Shown one piece after another: positions 33,389 through 41,038 of a DNA stretch of 41,038 bases. The stretch spans positions 1 to 41,038 of the forward strand of contig NZ_CALZFS010000009.1 of the NCBI RefSeq assembly GCF_945649885.1, read 5' to 3'. This DNA comes from an uncultured Corynebacterium sp. Its GTDB lineage: Bacteria; Actinomycetota; Actinomycetes; Mycobacteriales; Mycobacteriaceae. Positions within the stretch are counted from its first letter, which is position 1. Each line of letters opens with the position of its first letter. The notes under the pieces are model-generated. The model saw only the letters and a list, made by a program, of their open reading frames with translations, was not told the origin of the DNA and searched no databases. A program made the position numbers and the translations under genes.

Positions 33389-35173
33389 TTAAGAGACTTT
33401 ACGACGCCTGCGTTTCTTGCGTGGCGGTGGCAGTTCGCCCTTGGCACGCAGGTCGGAGACGTGCTCCGCCAGGGCGTCGACAAGGTCGGGAACCTCGGCG
33501 ATCTCCGGCATGACATCCACGCGCAGCCCCAGTTCACGGGCGGTGTCAGCGGTCATCGGCCCGATGCAGGCGATGATGGTGCGTGCATGGGGCTTGCCGG
33601 CGATGCCGACCAGGTTGCGCACGGTGGATGAGGAGGTGAAGCACACTGCGTCGAATCCGCCGGACTTGATCATGTCGCGGATATCAGCGCTTGGTGGTGC
33701 GGCGCGGACGGTGCGGTAGGCGACAACATCATCGACTTCCCAGCCGAGTTCAACCAGGCCGTCGACAAGCACATCGGTGGCGATGTCAGCACGGGGCAGC
33801 AGGACGCGGCCCACTGGATCCAGTTCTTCGACGTATTCCGGGAAGACGTCGACGATGCCCTGGGCGTTCTGGCGGGTGCGCGGTGGCAACAGTTCCGGGG
33901 TGATACCCAGCGCGCGGATCTCCGCGGCGGTCTTCTCACCGACGGCGGCGATGCGGACGCCGGCGAAGGATCGGGAATCCAGGCCGAATTCGGTGATCAT
34001 GTCCCAGACGGCGCGCACAGCATTAACGCTGGTGAGCACGACCCACTGGTAGCGGCCCTCCACGATGCCCTTGATGGCGCGTTCCATCTGGGCCGGATTG
34101 CGTGGTGGCTCCACGGAGATGGTCGGCACCTCCTGCGGGATCGCACCGTGGGTGGCCAGGCGGGTGCTCATGATGGCAGCCTGTGGCTTGGCACGGGGCA
34201 CCAGCACACGCCACCCATAAAGCGCGCGGTTTTCCCACCAGGAGTACTTGGCGCGGTCATCGACACCACGGCCAAGGGTGACGACAAGTGGGCCGGGCAG
34301 TTCTGCATCCAGCTTGGCCAGGGCACCGAGGGTGGTGTCATGGGTGCGCTGCATACGGGTGGTGCCGTGGACGGTGACAGAGACCGGCAGGTCCAGTGGC
34401 ATATCGCGGGCCTTGAGTTCCGTGGCGATACTGACCAGGTCCTCGGCGCGGGCCTGGAGCACCAGTGGCTGCGGGGCGCTGGCCAGCTGATCCCAGTCCA
34501 CACCGTTACGGCTGACATCAGTCTCGGTGTAGGTAGAGCCCAGGGCGATGCCGGCGAAGGCCGGGACGGTGGCAGGCAGGGACATGCCGGGCACAACCTG
34601 GAATTCCATGCCGGCTTCAGAAACAGCGGTGATCTCCGCCAGCGTGGCATCACTGCTCAGTGGGTTGCCGGTGACCAGGCGGATGACATCTCCGCCCTTG
34701 GCCAGTTCCTCAGACAGCAGCTCAGCGATGCGCTGGGGATCGGTATCTTCAACTTCGATGATCTCTGCGGCAGTCGGTGGTGCTGGGCGTGCCGGCCTGC
34801 GGCGGGCACCGCTTTCCTTGGCTTCAGCACAGATGCGCTCATATTCATCGGCGGCGGCCTGGAGTTTCTCCTCCGGCACGGGCAGTTCAGCAGCGACAAA
34901 ATCACGGACACCATCAAGTACCTGAGCGTCGGTAACGGCGCGGACAGTATGACCCAGCACCTCGCGGGCGCGAACAGTCAACAGATCCGGATTGCCCGGC
35001 CCTGCTCCAACAAAGATGACCCTGCCTGGAATTAACTCTTCCGCGACGTCGTCATTAGACACGACTGTCACAAGCCGGCGGGGAGCGTGCGTTTCAACCC
35101 CGGTGGTATCGAGAACCTGGCTGGTCTCGATCCCGGTGGTATCAGCCATTTCGGCCTTTTGGGCGATAGTCAT
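33389..35173 (-). CDS. hemD: Fused uroporphyrinogen-III methyltransferase-like / uroporphyrinogen-III synthase
   Basis: A two-domain protein of about 594 residues. The C-terminal half (about 315-575) is HemD, which cyclises hydroxymethylbilane to uroporphyrinogen III; it has WVVLTSVNAVRAVWD, VAAVGEKTAAE-like IAAVGEKTAAEI, LLPRADIATDVL and VCFTSSSTVRNL segments. The N-terminal half resembles CobA/CysG SUMT, with GAGPGNPDLLTVRA and VVPGMSLPATVPAFAGIAL. The SUMT KGGDPFIFGRG segment reads VTGNPLSSDAT and YDRLV is lost, so methyltransferase activity is doubtful. It also contains an inserted RRRPARPAP stretch and ends in a basic RKKRRRRKVS tail. I start at ATG 35173; 35233 adds 20 atypical residues. 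It follows no hemC here, unlike many relatives. Confidence 0.9.
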   Translation of the reverse strand: MTIAQKAEMADTTGIETSQVLDTTGVETHAPRRLVTVVSNDDVAEELIPGRVIFVGAGPGNPDLLTVRAREVLGHTVRAVTDAQVLDGVRDFVAAELPVPEEKLQAAADEYERICAEAKESGARRRPARPAPPTAAEIIEVEDTDPQRIAELLSEELAKGGDVIRLVTGNPLSSDATLAEITAVSEAGMEFQVVPGMSLPATVPAFAGIALGSTYTETDVSRNGVDWDQLASAPQPLVLQARAEDLVSIATELKARDMPLDLPVSVTVHGTTRMQRTHDTTLGALAKLDAELPGPLVVTLGRGVDDRAKYSWWENRALYGWRVLVPRAKPQAAIMSTRLATHGAIPQEVPTISVEPPRNPAQMERAIKGIVEGRYQWVVLTSVNAVRAVWDMITEFGLDSRSFAGVRIAAVGEKTAAEIRALGITPELLPPRTRQNAQGIVDVFPEYVEELDPVGRVLLPRADIATDVLVDGLVELGWEVDDVVAYRTVRAAPPSADIRDMIKSGGFDAVCFTSSSTVRNLVGIAGKPHARTIIACIGPMTADTARELGLRVDVMPEIAEVPDLVDALAEHVSDLRAKGELPPPRKKRRRRKVS

Positions 35174-35233
35174 CAATATCTTTTCTAGTTCTTGTCTCGA
35201 CAACAACCAACGCTCACCAACCACCGGCAACAA

Positions 35234-36026
35234 TCATCCTTAAGAGTTTCGCGTGTGAGGCGGAAAGGACACTGCCGGTAGGTGATGAACACTGACCGTT
35301 TTCGGATTAGGACGTAACTGGTCGGCGCACAAATTCACGCCCGCTTCAAGCTGTGTGGGCGGTCCCTTCACATGGGGATCCGCAACTGATGTGGTCAAAA
35401 GCGACCACCCGCTTGAGGGGCGTTCACCGTGTGGTATATACACGATAATTCAGTGTCGGCGTTTTACGAAAACGTGTCGCTTTCCACCTTTCCCCACCAC
35501 CATGCCATCCAGCCCACAGAACAACCCCACCCCATGGGACGGATTGACGGGAAGATTTTAAAAAAGGGGTGGTTTATCCAGCTCAACACCTTCTCCCACC
35601 TTCCCCACACCCCAGATGGTGATGCGAGCTGCACTGCCTGTGATCGCGTTCCACAGACGGTACAACTTCATGGAGAGCACTCCCCCTAAAAAGGCTCTCG
35701 CACCCCCACGAGGGCCATGAAGGTCTCAGAAAAGGGGACGGGCAGAGGCAACCTCACAGGGGGCGACACACCCCTTGAAAAACGTTCGATGGGGGTACTG
35801 ATGTGCGGGAAGCGAACTTCTGCTGCGTGCACACCAGTCCCCCATCCAGCACTTTTCCGCCACCCCCACACCACACCACAGCATTGGTGAGGGGTAACCC
35901 ACCCATGACCCTAAGTGTCATGTGCCACACTGTCGCCCATGTATTGCATTGCAGATAGCAGGACTGCGCATTGAAGTCCTCTCGTGCTGTCTGCCTGTTC
36001 TCCCCTTGTAGATAGGAGCCTTGTCC
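35234..36026. other. About 790 bp of non-coding DNA between hemD and benE
   Basis: No credible gene: ORFs 35355-35561, 35429-35689, 35754-36065 and 35911-36259 lack protein-like patterns. Seen here: cgtgtggtatatacacg (35428-35444, imperfect palindrome over a TATA-like element with TTGAGG 16 nt upstream on the plus strand), and cgttttacgaaaacg (35460-35474, inverted repeat). Low-GC compared with flanking genes around 35430-35480, so a promoter or control region is likely. Confidence 0.5.
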
Positions 36027-37388
36027 ATGGGCGCATCCCCTTTGCTGGCCATTGAGAAACCGCACCTGACCCGCCCCAAGGTCCGTGAGATCTTCCGCGA
36101 CCTCGGTCCGCAGGAAATAGGCAATGGACTGGTGGCCCTGATCTTCTCCGCATCCGGGCCGATCGCGGTGATCCTAGCGGCCGCTGCAGCCGGTAACCTC
36201 AGCCCGGACCAGACCTCTTCCTGGATCTTCGGCGCCTTCCTGGGCAATGGTGTGCTCACCTTGCTGCTGACCTATCTCTACCGCAGCCCCCAGGCCTACT
36301 TCTGGACCATCCCCGGAACCGTCCTGGCCGGTGACGCCCTGGTGCACCTGAACTTCCATGAGGTGGTCGGAGCCTATCTGGCCACAGCCGTGCTGGTGTT
36401 CCTCCTGGGTTGGACCGGGTTGATCGGCAAGATCATGGCGGTACTACCACCGACGATCGTGATGGCCATGGTGGCCGGAATCTTCCTACGTTTCGGTCTT
36501 GACCTCATCACCGCAGCCACCGGTGATCCCCTGCTCACCATCCCGATGATCCTCATCTTCGTGGCTTTGAGTGCGACCCCGAAACTTGCAGCTATTGCCC
36601 CTCCGGTGGCGGTTGCCGCGGTGGTGGGCACACTTATCGCGATCATCACCGGTCAACTGGGTTCCGGCATCCTGGATAACGGTGCGCTTGCCACACCGGT
36701 GTTCATCGCCCCGGAATTTTCCCTGGCTGCCATGACTGAGCTGGTCATCCCGCTGGCCATCACCGTGGTCATTGTGCAAAATGGCCAGGGCATAGCCGTG
36801 CTGCAGGCAGCAGGCCATAAGCCAGGAGTGAACCTGGCATCGGCAGTCAGTGGTCTGGTCTCCATCCCGATGGCGCTGATCGGCAATGTCACCACCTGCC
36901 TGACCGGTCCCACCAATGCACTGATCGTGGCTGGGCCCAACAAGGAACGTCATTATGTCGCAGCCATGGTCACCGCCACCGGTGCCATCTGCGTGGGCCT
37001 GTTCTCCCCAGCCTTTGTCGGCTTCATGCTGGCCATGCCGGCTTCCTTCATCGCAGGCCTGGCGGGCATCGCGATGCTGACACCTCTGAAGAATGCCTTC
37101 CTGGCAGGGTTCTCCGGCCCCTTCTCCACCGGCGCACTGGTGTGCTTCCTGGTCACGGTGTCAGAGATGTCCCTGCTGGGCATCACCGCACCTTTCTGGG
37201 GCATCGTATTCGGTTGCCTGATCGCGTTTTTCATGGATCCGAAAACAAAGAAGGCAGAACCAGCCACAGCACCGACAGCCAAGCCTGTGGACACTGGCGC
37301 GGAGACTGCTGAGGTCACCGTCGACACCACCGACGCTGCAGCCCCTGCCACCAACCCCACCACCAACCCGTCACGGGTGCGTGGTTAA
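36027..37388 (+). CDS. benE: Benzoate/H+ symporter family transporter BenE
   Basis: A membrane transporter of the BenE family (PF03594), known members of which import benzoate with protons. The 453-residue protein has about 12 helices and the family segments FSASGPIAVILAAAAAGNLS (about 40-59), FWTIPGTVLAGDALVHL (about 92-108), VIVQNGQGIAVLQAAGHKPG (about 251-270) and NVTTCLTGPTNALI. The last about 45 residues are a low-complexity Ala/Thr/Pro tail. Start ATG 36027 has AGGAG 8 nt upstream; 36021 in the track is a TTG. No benzoate degradation gene is in the window, so the substrate here is inferred from the family only. Confidence 0.88.
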   Translation: MGASPLLAIEKPHLTRPKVREIFRDLGPQEIGNGLVALIFSASGPIAVILAAAAAGNLSPDQTSSWIFGAFLGNGVLTLLLTYLYRSPQAYFWTIPGTVLAGDALVHLNFHEVVGAYLATAVLVFLLGWTGLIGKIMAVLPPTIVMAMVAGIFLRFGLDLITAATGDPLLTIPMILIFVALSATPKLAAIAPPVAVAAVVGTLIAIITGQLGSGILDNGALATPVFIAPEFSLAAMTELVIPLAITVVIVQNGQGIAVLQAAGHKPGVNLASAVSGLVSIPMALIGNVTTCLTGPTNALIVAGPNKERHYVAAMVTATGAICVGLFSPAFVGFMLAMPASFIAGLAGIAMLTPLKNAFLAGFSGPFSTGALVCFLVTVSEMSLLGITAPFWGIVFGCLIAFFMDPKTKKAEPATAPTAKPVDTGAETAEVTVDTTDAAAPATNPTTNPSRVRG

Positions 37389-37459
37389 GCACGGCTGCCA
37401 ATTACCCACCAGTTACCCAGCGCAACCGCCATAAGCGTGAAAAGATGAAATTTTGTCAG

Positions 37460-37480
37460 CACACGTAAATCCTGTGCTCC
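37460..37480 (+). promoter_or_regulatory. Inverted repeat upstream of the ABC transporter operon
   Basis: agcaca-cgtaaatcc-tgtgct lies about 26-46 nt before the binding-protein ATG. It could be an operator or leader hairpin. It does not match a DtxR box. Confidence 0.4.
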
Positions 37481-37505
37481 CTGTTCTTTCACGAAAGGCA
37501 CGTCC

Positions 37506-38579
37506 ATGACTCCGCGTATGTTCAACCGTCGCACCGTTTCCTCCGTACTGGCCATCGGAGCGTCCGCTGCACTCCTGGCGGGTTGCTCCGAACCAGAAGC
37601 AGAGGATGCCACCACCGGTGCATCCGGTTCTGATGCCAGCAGCCAGGCTTCCTCCGGTGAGCAGGTCACCATCACGGTGTACACCTCTGAGCCGGAGGAG
37701 AAGGTCGATGAGATCAATGCGGCCTTCATGGAGGCCAACCCGGATGTCAACGTGGAGGTCTACCGCGCCGGCACCGGTGATCTGACTGCCCGCATCGCGG
37801 CAGAAAAGGCCTCTGGTCCCATTGAGGCAGATGTTCTCTGGGCTGCGGATGCCCCCACCTTCGAATCCTATGCTGCCGAAGGAGACCTGGCGGAACTGGA
37901 GAATGTTGACACCTCTGTGGTCATCGAAGAGGCCCGTGATGATGAGAACTTCTACGTGGGCACCCGTATCATCCCCACCGTCATCGCCTACAACACCACC
38001 CTTGTGGATGAGGCTGATCTGCCTCAGTCCTGGGCCGATCTGACCGATCCGAAATACGCCGAGATGCTGGTCATGCCTGACCCGGCTGTCTCCGGTGCCG
38101 CGGCCTTCAATGCCTCTGTATGGAAAAATGATCCGGCCCTCGGTGAGGACTGGATCAACGCCCTGGGTGAAAACAAGCCGATGATCGCCCAGTCCAATGG
38201 CCCGACCTCCCAGGAGATCGCCGGCGGTGGGCGCCCTGTCGGTGTGGTGGTGGACTACCTGGTCCGTGACCTGGCTGAGGCTGGCTCCCCGATAGCCACC
38301 ATCTACGCCTCCGAAGGTTCCCCGTACATCACCGAACCTGCCGGTATCTTCGCTGATTCTGAGCAGAAGGAAGCAGCCCAGCGCTACATCAACTTCCTCA
38401 TCTCCATGGAAGGCCAGGAGCTGGCGGTTGACCAGGCTTATCTGCCGGTCCGGGAAGATGTCGGAACCCCAGAAGGCACCCCGGAGCTGTCTGACATCGC
38501 CCTGATGACCCCTGATCTGAATGTTGTCACCGCCGATAAGGATGCCGCGGTGGAGCTGTTCCAGAACGCCATGAACTAA
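37506..38579 (+). CDS. ABC transporter substrate-binding lipoprotein (ferric/phosphonate/polyamine-type)
   Basis: A 357-residue binding protein with a signal sequence and lipobox LLAGCS (Cys at about 27), then a low-complexity linker and a type II fold beginning VTITVYTSEPEEKVDEINAAF. It includes YRAGTGDLTARIAAEK, ADVLWAADAPTF and PQSWADLTDPKYAEM. This family (SBP_bac_6/13-like) includes FbpA/AfuA iron proteins and 2-aminoethylphosphonate proteins. The FbpA tyrosine pair is not evident; the region instead reads SPYITEPAGIF, more like non-iron members, so the substrate is uncertain. From memory the C. glutamicum counterpart is annotated as an iron transporter. ATG 37506 follows GAAAGG at 7 nt. 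Confidence 0.85.
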   Translation: MTPRMFNRRTVSSVLAIGASAALLAGCSEPEAEDATTGASGSDASSQASSGEQVTITVYTSEPEEKVDEINAAFMEANPDVNVEVYRAGTGDLTARIAAEKASGPIEADVLWAADAPTFESYAAEGDLAELENVDTSVVIEEARDDENFYVGTRIIPTVIAYNTTLVDEADLPQSWADLTDPKYAEMLVMPDPAVSGAAAFNASVWKNDPALGEDWINALGENKPMIAQSNGPTSQEIAGGGRPVGVVVDYLVRDLAEAGSPIATIYASEGSPYITEPAGIFADSEQKEAAQRYINFLISMEGQELAVDQAYLPVREDVGTPEGTPELSDIALMTPDLNVVTADKDAAVELFQNAMN

Positions 38580-38589
38580 GTTTCACCTC

Positions 38590-40194
38590 ATGCGTCTACT
38601 CACCTCGCTGACCTTCATGCGGGTGGGGGTGTGGCTGATTGTCCTCGGCCTGTTCATCTCCCCACTGGCACTGGTGGTCAGCCTTGCACTCGGCGGGAAC
38701 CAGATCCCCCAACTTCTGGATCAGGGGCTGGGCACCGCCGTGTGGAATTCCACCTACACCACGTTGCTCTCAGCGGCGGGTGCGGTGATCATCGGCACCT
38801 CGATTGCACTGCTGCTGGATCGGAGCAACGCCCACGGGCGGGGAGCATTACGGCTCTTTTTACTGTCACCACTGTTGATCCCACCGTTTATCGGGGCGAT
38901 CGCCTGGCTACAGCTCTTTGGCCCCAATCAGGGACTCAACAAGTTCTTCGGCACGGAACTGTGGAATATCTACGGTGCCGACGGCGTGACGGTGCTGCTC
39001 ATCATCCATTCCTACCCCATTGTGTATGTGGTGATGTCCAATGCACTGCGTCAACTCCCCTCGGATATGGAACAGGCAGCACGCGTGGCAGGAGCCAACA
39101 CCACCACAGTCCTGCGTACCATCACGCTTCCTCTCCTTCGCCCGGCGCTGCTGTCTGCTTTCACATTGACGGCCGTGGCGAACCTGGCTGACTTCGGTAT
39201 CCCGGCACTGATCGGTTCCCCGGCACGCTTTGAAACCCTGGCCACCATGATCTACCGCTTCATGGAATCTGGCACGGTGGATAATCCCCTGCAGACGGTC
39301 TCCACCATCGGTGTGGTGCTGCTGTTCTTAGGCATCGCGGCGGTGACGGCTGACTATCTGGTTTCGCTCTATGCCTCCACCCAGTTGCAGGACACCGGTG
39401 CGGCCCTAAACTTTGATCTGGGCAAGGCACGCATTCCGGTGAGCATCATCTCCTGGGTCATCGCACTCATCTTCACCCTGGCGCCGATCCTGGGCCTTGC
39501 TTACCGCGCATTACTGCCGGCCCCTGGTGTGCCCTTCACCCTGGACACCATCACTCTGAAGAACTTCCAGGCCGCACTGGGCAACCCCAGGGTGATTGAG
39601 GGCTTCACCAACTCAGTCACCCTGGCGCTGGGTGCCGCCCTGATCTGTGGTGTACTCGGTTGGCTGATCGGGGTGTTGGTCACCCGCACCCGTCACCTTG
39701 CCAACACACCCATGACCCTGGTGGTGCTCCTGCCCACCGCCCTTCCCGGCATGATCATCGGTGTCGGCTGGCTGATCCTGGGCCGCTACACCGATCTCTA
39801 CAACACCCGCTGGATCATCCTCGGCGCCTATGTCTGCGCCTTCACCGCCCTAGTCCTGCAATCCGTGCGCGCACCCCTGGCCCAGTCCCCACTGGCCATG
39901 GAGGAAGCTGCCCGCATCAGTGGCGCCGGCCGGGTACGTGCCCTGTTGGACACCACCGGAGCCATGGCCATCCCCGCCGCCATCGCGGGCGCCGCCCTGG
40001 TGGCTGTGACCGCCGTCCGCGAACTCACCGTCTCCATCCTGCTCATCGCCCCAGGCACAACCACCCTCGGCGTGCAGGTGTTCAACCTGCAGCAAGCGGG
40101 AAACTACAACCAGGCATCGGCATTATCGTTGATGTTCGCCGTCCTCGGCATCGTGGCACTCTCAGTCACGGTGCGTAGCCAAAAGGAGATTTAA
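38590..40194 (+). CDS. ABC transporter permease, two-module (FbpB type)
   Basis: A 534-residue inner membrane permease with two fused BPD_transp_1 modules and about 12 helices. The EAA-loop of module 1 is MEQAARVAGANTTTVLRTITLPLLRPA (about 157-183), and of module 2 MEEAARISGAGRVRALLDTTGAMAIPA (about 437-463), both for coupling to the ATPase. Fusion of the two modules is typical of the ferric/phosphonate class. It starts 10 nt after the binding-protein stop codon; the ATG (38590) has no strong Shine-Dalgarno. Operon with its two neighbours. Confidence 0.92.
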   Translation: MRLLTSLTFMRVGVWLIVLGLFISPLALVVSLALGGNQIPQLLDQGLGTAVWNSTYTTLLSAAGAVIIGTSIALLLDRSNAHGRGALRLFLLSPLLIPPFIGAIAWLQLFGPNQGLNKFFGTELWNIYGADGVTVLLIIHSYPIVYVVMSNALRQLPSDMEQAARVAGANTTTVLRTITLPLLRPALLSAFTLTAVANLADFGIPALIGSPARFETLATMIYRFMESGTVDNPLQTVSTIGVVLLFLGIAAVTADYLVSLYASTQLQDTGAALNFDLGKARIPVSIISWVIALIFTLAPILGLAYRALLPAPGVPFTLDTITLKNFQAALGNPRVIEGFTNSVTLALGAALICGVLGWLIGVLVTRTRHLANTPMTLVVLLPTALPGMIIGVGWLILGRYTDLYNTRWIILGAYVCAFTALVLQSVRAPLAQSPLAMEEAARISGAGRVRALLDTTGAMAIPAAIAGAALVAVTAVRELTVSILLIAPGTTTLGVQVFNLQQAGNYNQASALSLMFAVLGIVALSVTVRSQKEI

Positions 40195-40197
40195 GCC

Positions 40198-41038
40198 TTG
40201 TCCTCCATCACCATCACTGATCTCTCAGTAACCTTCCCCGATGGCACCAAAGGTCTGGATGAGGTGTCCATCAGTGTGCATCCGGAGGAATTCGTGGTGC
40301 TTGTCGGACCCTCCGGCTCCGGCAAAACCACCCTGCTGCGCACCATCGCAGGTTTCATCACCCCCTCTGCCGGCACCCTGGAAATCGCCGGAGAGAACAT
40401 GACCCAGGTGCCACCGGAAAAACGCCGCATGGGCATGGTCTTCCAACAACATGCCGTCTGGCCCCATATGTCGGTGGAGAAGAATGTCGCCTACCCCCTG
40501 AAAAGAGCCGGGGTAGGTCACGCAGCGATCAGCTCGCGTGTTGAGCACGCGCTTTCACTGGTGGGACTGGAGGGGTTTGGCAGGCGTAAACCTGCAAGCC
40601 TGTCCGGCGGCCAGCGTCAGCGGGTGGCATTGGCACGCGCGATCATTGCAGACCCAACCGTGCTGCTTCTCGACGAAGCCCTCTCAGCACTTGATGAACC
40701 CCTGCGTGATTCCCTGCGCCGGGAACTGGTGGCCCTGACCCGGCGCGAGGGGCTGACCACGGTGCATGTCACTCATGACCGTGCCGAGGCCATTGCGATT
40801 GCTGATCGCATCGTGGTGCTGGACAAGGGGCGGGTGCAGCAGATCGCCACGCCTACTGAGTTGATCAACACCCCAGCCAGCGCTGCGGTGGCTTCCTTCA
40901 TCGGTGACGCCACCCTCTTATCTGCCACCATCGCCGGGGAACATGTGGAATGTTCCGTGCTGCACACTGCGTGGAAGCGAGACCAGGTGCGTGAGGTAGA
41001 TACTCTCCTGCCAGGTGATACTGCAATCATCGCCATCC
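40198..41038 (+). CDS. ABC transporter ATP-binding protein (partial at right edge)
   Basis: The ATPase of the importer, truncated by the window end (about 280 codons seen). It has Walker A GPSGSGKTT, a Q-loop at VFQQHAVWP, signature LSGGQRQR, Walker B LLLDEALSALDEP and the H-loop VTHDRAEA. After about residue 235 a TOBE-like domain begins (FIGDATLLSATIAGEHVECS). Start is TTG 40198, with AAAAGGAG about 9 nt upstream and 3 nt after the permease stop; it is missing from the ORF track because it runs off the edge. FbpC/PotA-like. Confidence 0.92.
   Translation, partial: MSSITITDLSVTFPDGTKGLDEVSISVHPEEFVVLVGPSGSGKTTLLRTIAGFITPSAGTLEIAGENMTQVPPEKRRMGMVFQQHAVWPHMSVEKNVAYPLKRAGVGHAAISSRVEHALSLVGLEGFGRRKPASLSGGQRQRVALARAIIADPTVLLLDEALSALDEPLRDSLRRELVALTRREGLTTVHVTHDRAEAIAIADRIVVLDKGRVQQIATPTELINTPASAAVASFIGDATLLSATIAGEHVECSVLHTAWKRDQVREVDTLLPGDTAIIAI

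Noticed and set aside
35754-36065. 103-aa minus ORF upstream of benE
   Set aside because: Overlaps the benE ribosome-binding site in antisense and has no recognisable motif.
1-41038. CRISPR array, prophage, insertion sequence or toxin-antitoxin pair
   Set aside because: No spaced repeats, transposase, integrase or toxin-like ORF was found on either strand.

Overview
The window is a chromosomal stretch from a Corynebacterium of the C. glutamicum / C. efficiens group, on the high-GC side (closer to C. efficiens by eye; I did not compute GC). The evidence is gene order (tRNAs-secE, a complete-looking menaquinone block, cytochrome c maturation genes, heme genes), mycolata-type proteins (MgtA mannosyltransferase, MenJ-type reductase, DUF3349, DUF4229), a DtxR-type iron box, and many leaderless genes with a TANNNT hexamer 6-8 nt before the start codon. 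The same order of genes is known from the Rv0512-Rv0562 region of Mycobacterium tuberculosis, so most of the window is ancestral actinobacterial synteny and not an island.

Layout, left to right: (1) 1-1.7 kb: secE, preceded by tRNA-Trp, tRNA-Met, tRNA-Thr and tRNA-Tyr, all on the minus strand. (2) 1.7-17.2 kb: menaquinone biosynthesis: ispB (prenyl chain), menJ (side-chain saturation), menG, menD, menC, menB, menE and menA, on both strands. Interleaved are mgtA (lipoglycan mannosyltransferase), a pterin-4a-carbinolamine dehydratase, pitA with a small partner membrane gene, DUF3592, DUF3349 and DoxX proteins, and a DXD glycosyltransferase-like protein. menF, menH and menI are not here. (3) 17.2-23.5 kb: two small membrane proteins, an ArsR-family regulator whose promoter spacer is filled by a DtxR-like box, and the System II cytochrome c maturation genes ccsB-resB-ccdA-resA with a histidine phosphatase. 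(4) 23.5-35.2 kb: heme genes hemL, hemY, hemE, hemB and hemD on the minus strand, with a large degenerate P-type ATPase and two four-TM membrane proteins between hemE and hemB, and a frameshifted DUF3806-like gene between hemB and hemD. hemA and hemC are not in the window. (5) 35.2-41 kb: about 800 bp of non-coding DNA, benE (benzoate symporter), then a binding-protein-dependent ABC importer of the ferric/phosphonate type; its ATPase runs off the right edge.

Functionally the window builds the respiratory chain: menaquinone, heme and the machinery that attaches heme to cytochromes c, with iron (DtxR box, possible iron importer) and phosphate (pitA) inputs.

The most notable item is the protein at 27489-30173. 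It has the whole fold order of a heavy-metal P1B ATPase (HMA-like N domain, membrane segments, A, P and N domains), but the catalytic and metal-binding signatures I can locate are replaced, including the phosphorylated Asp (DKTGT read as NRLGT). It has no stop codon or frameshift, so it looks like a maintained pseudoenzyme embedded in the heme cluster beside two paralogous membrane proteins.
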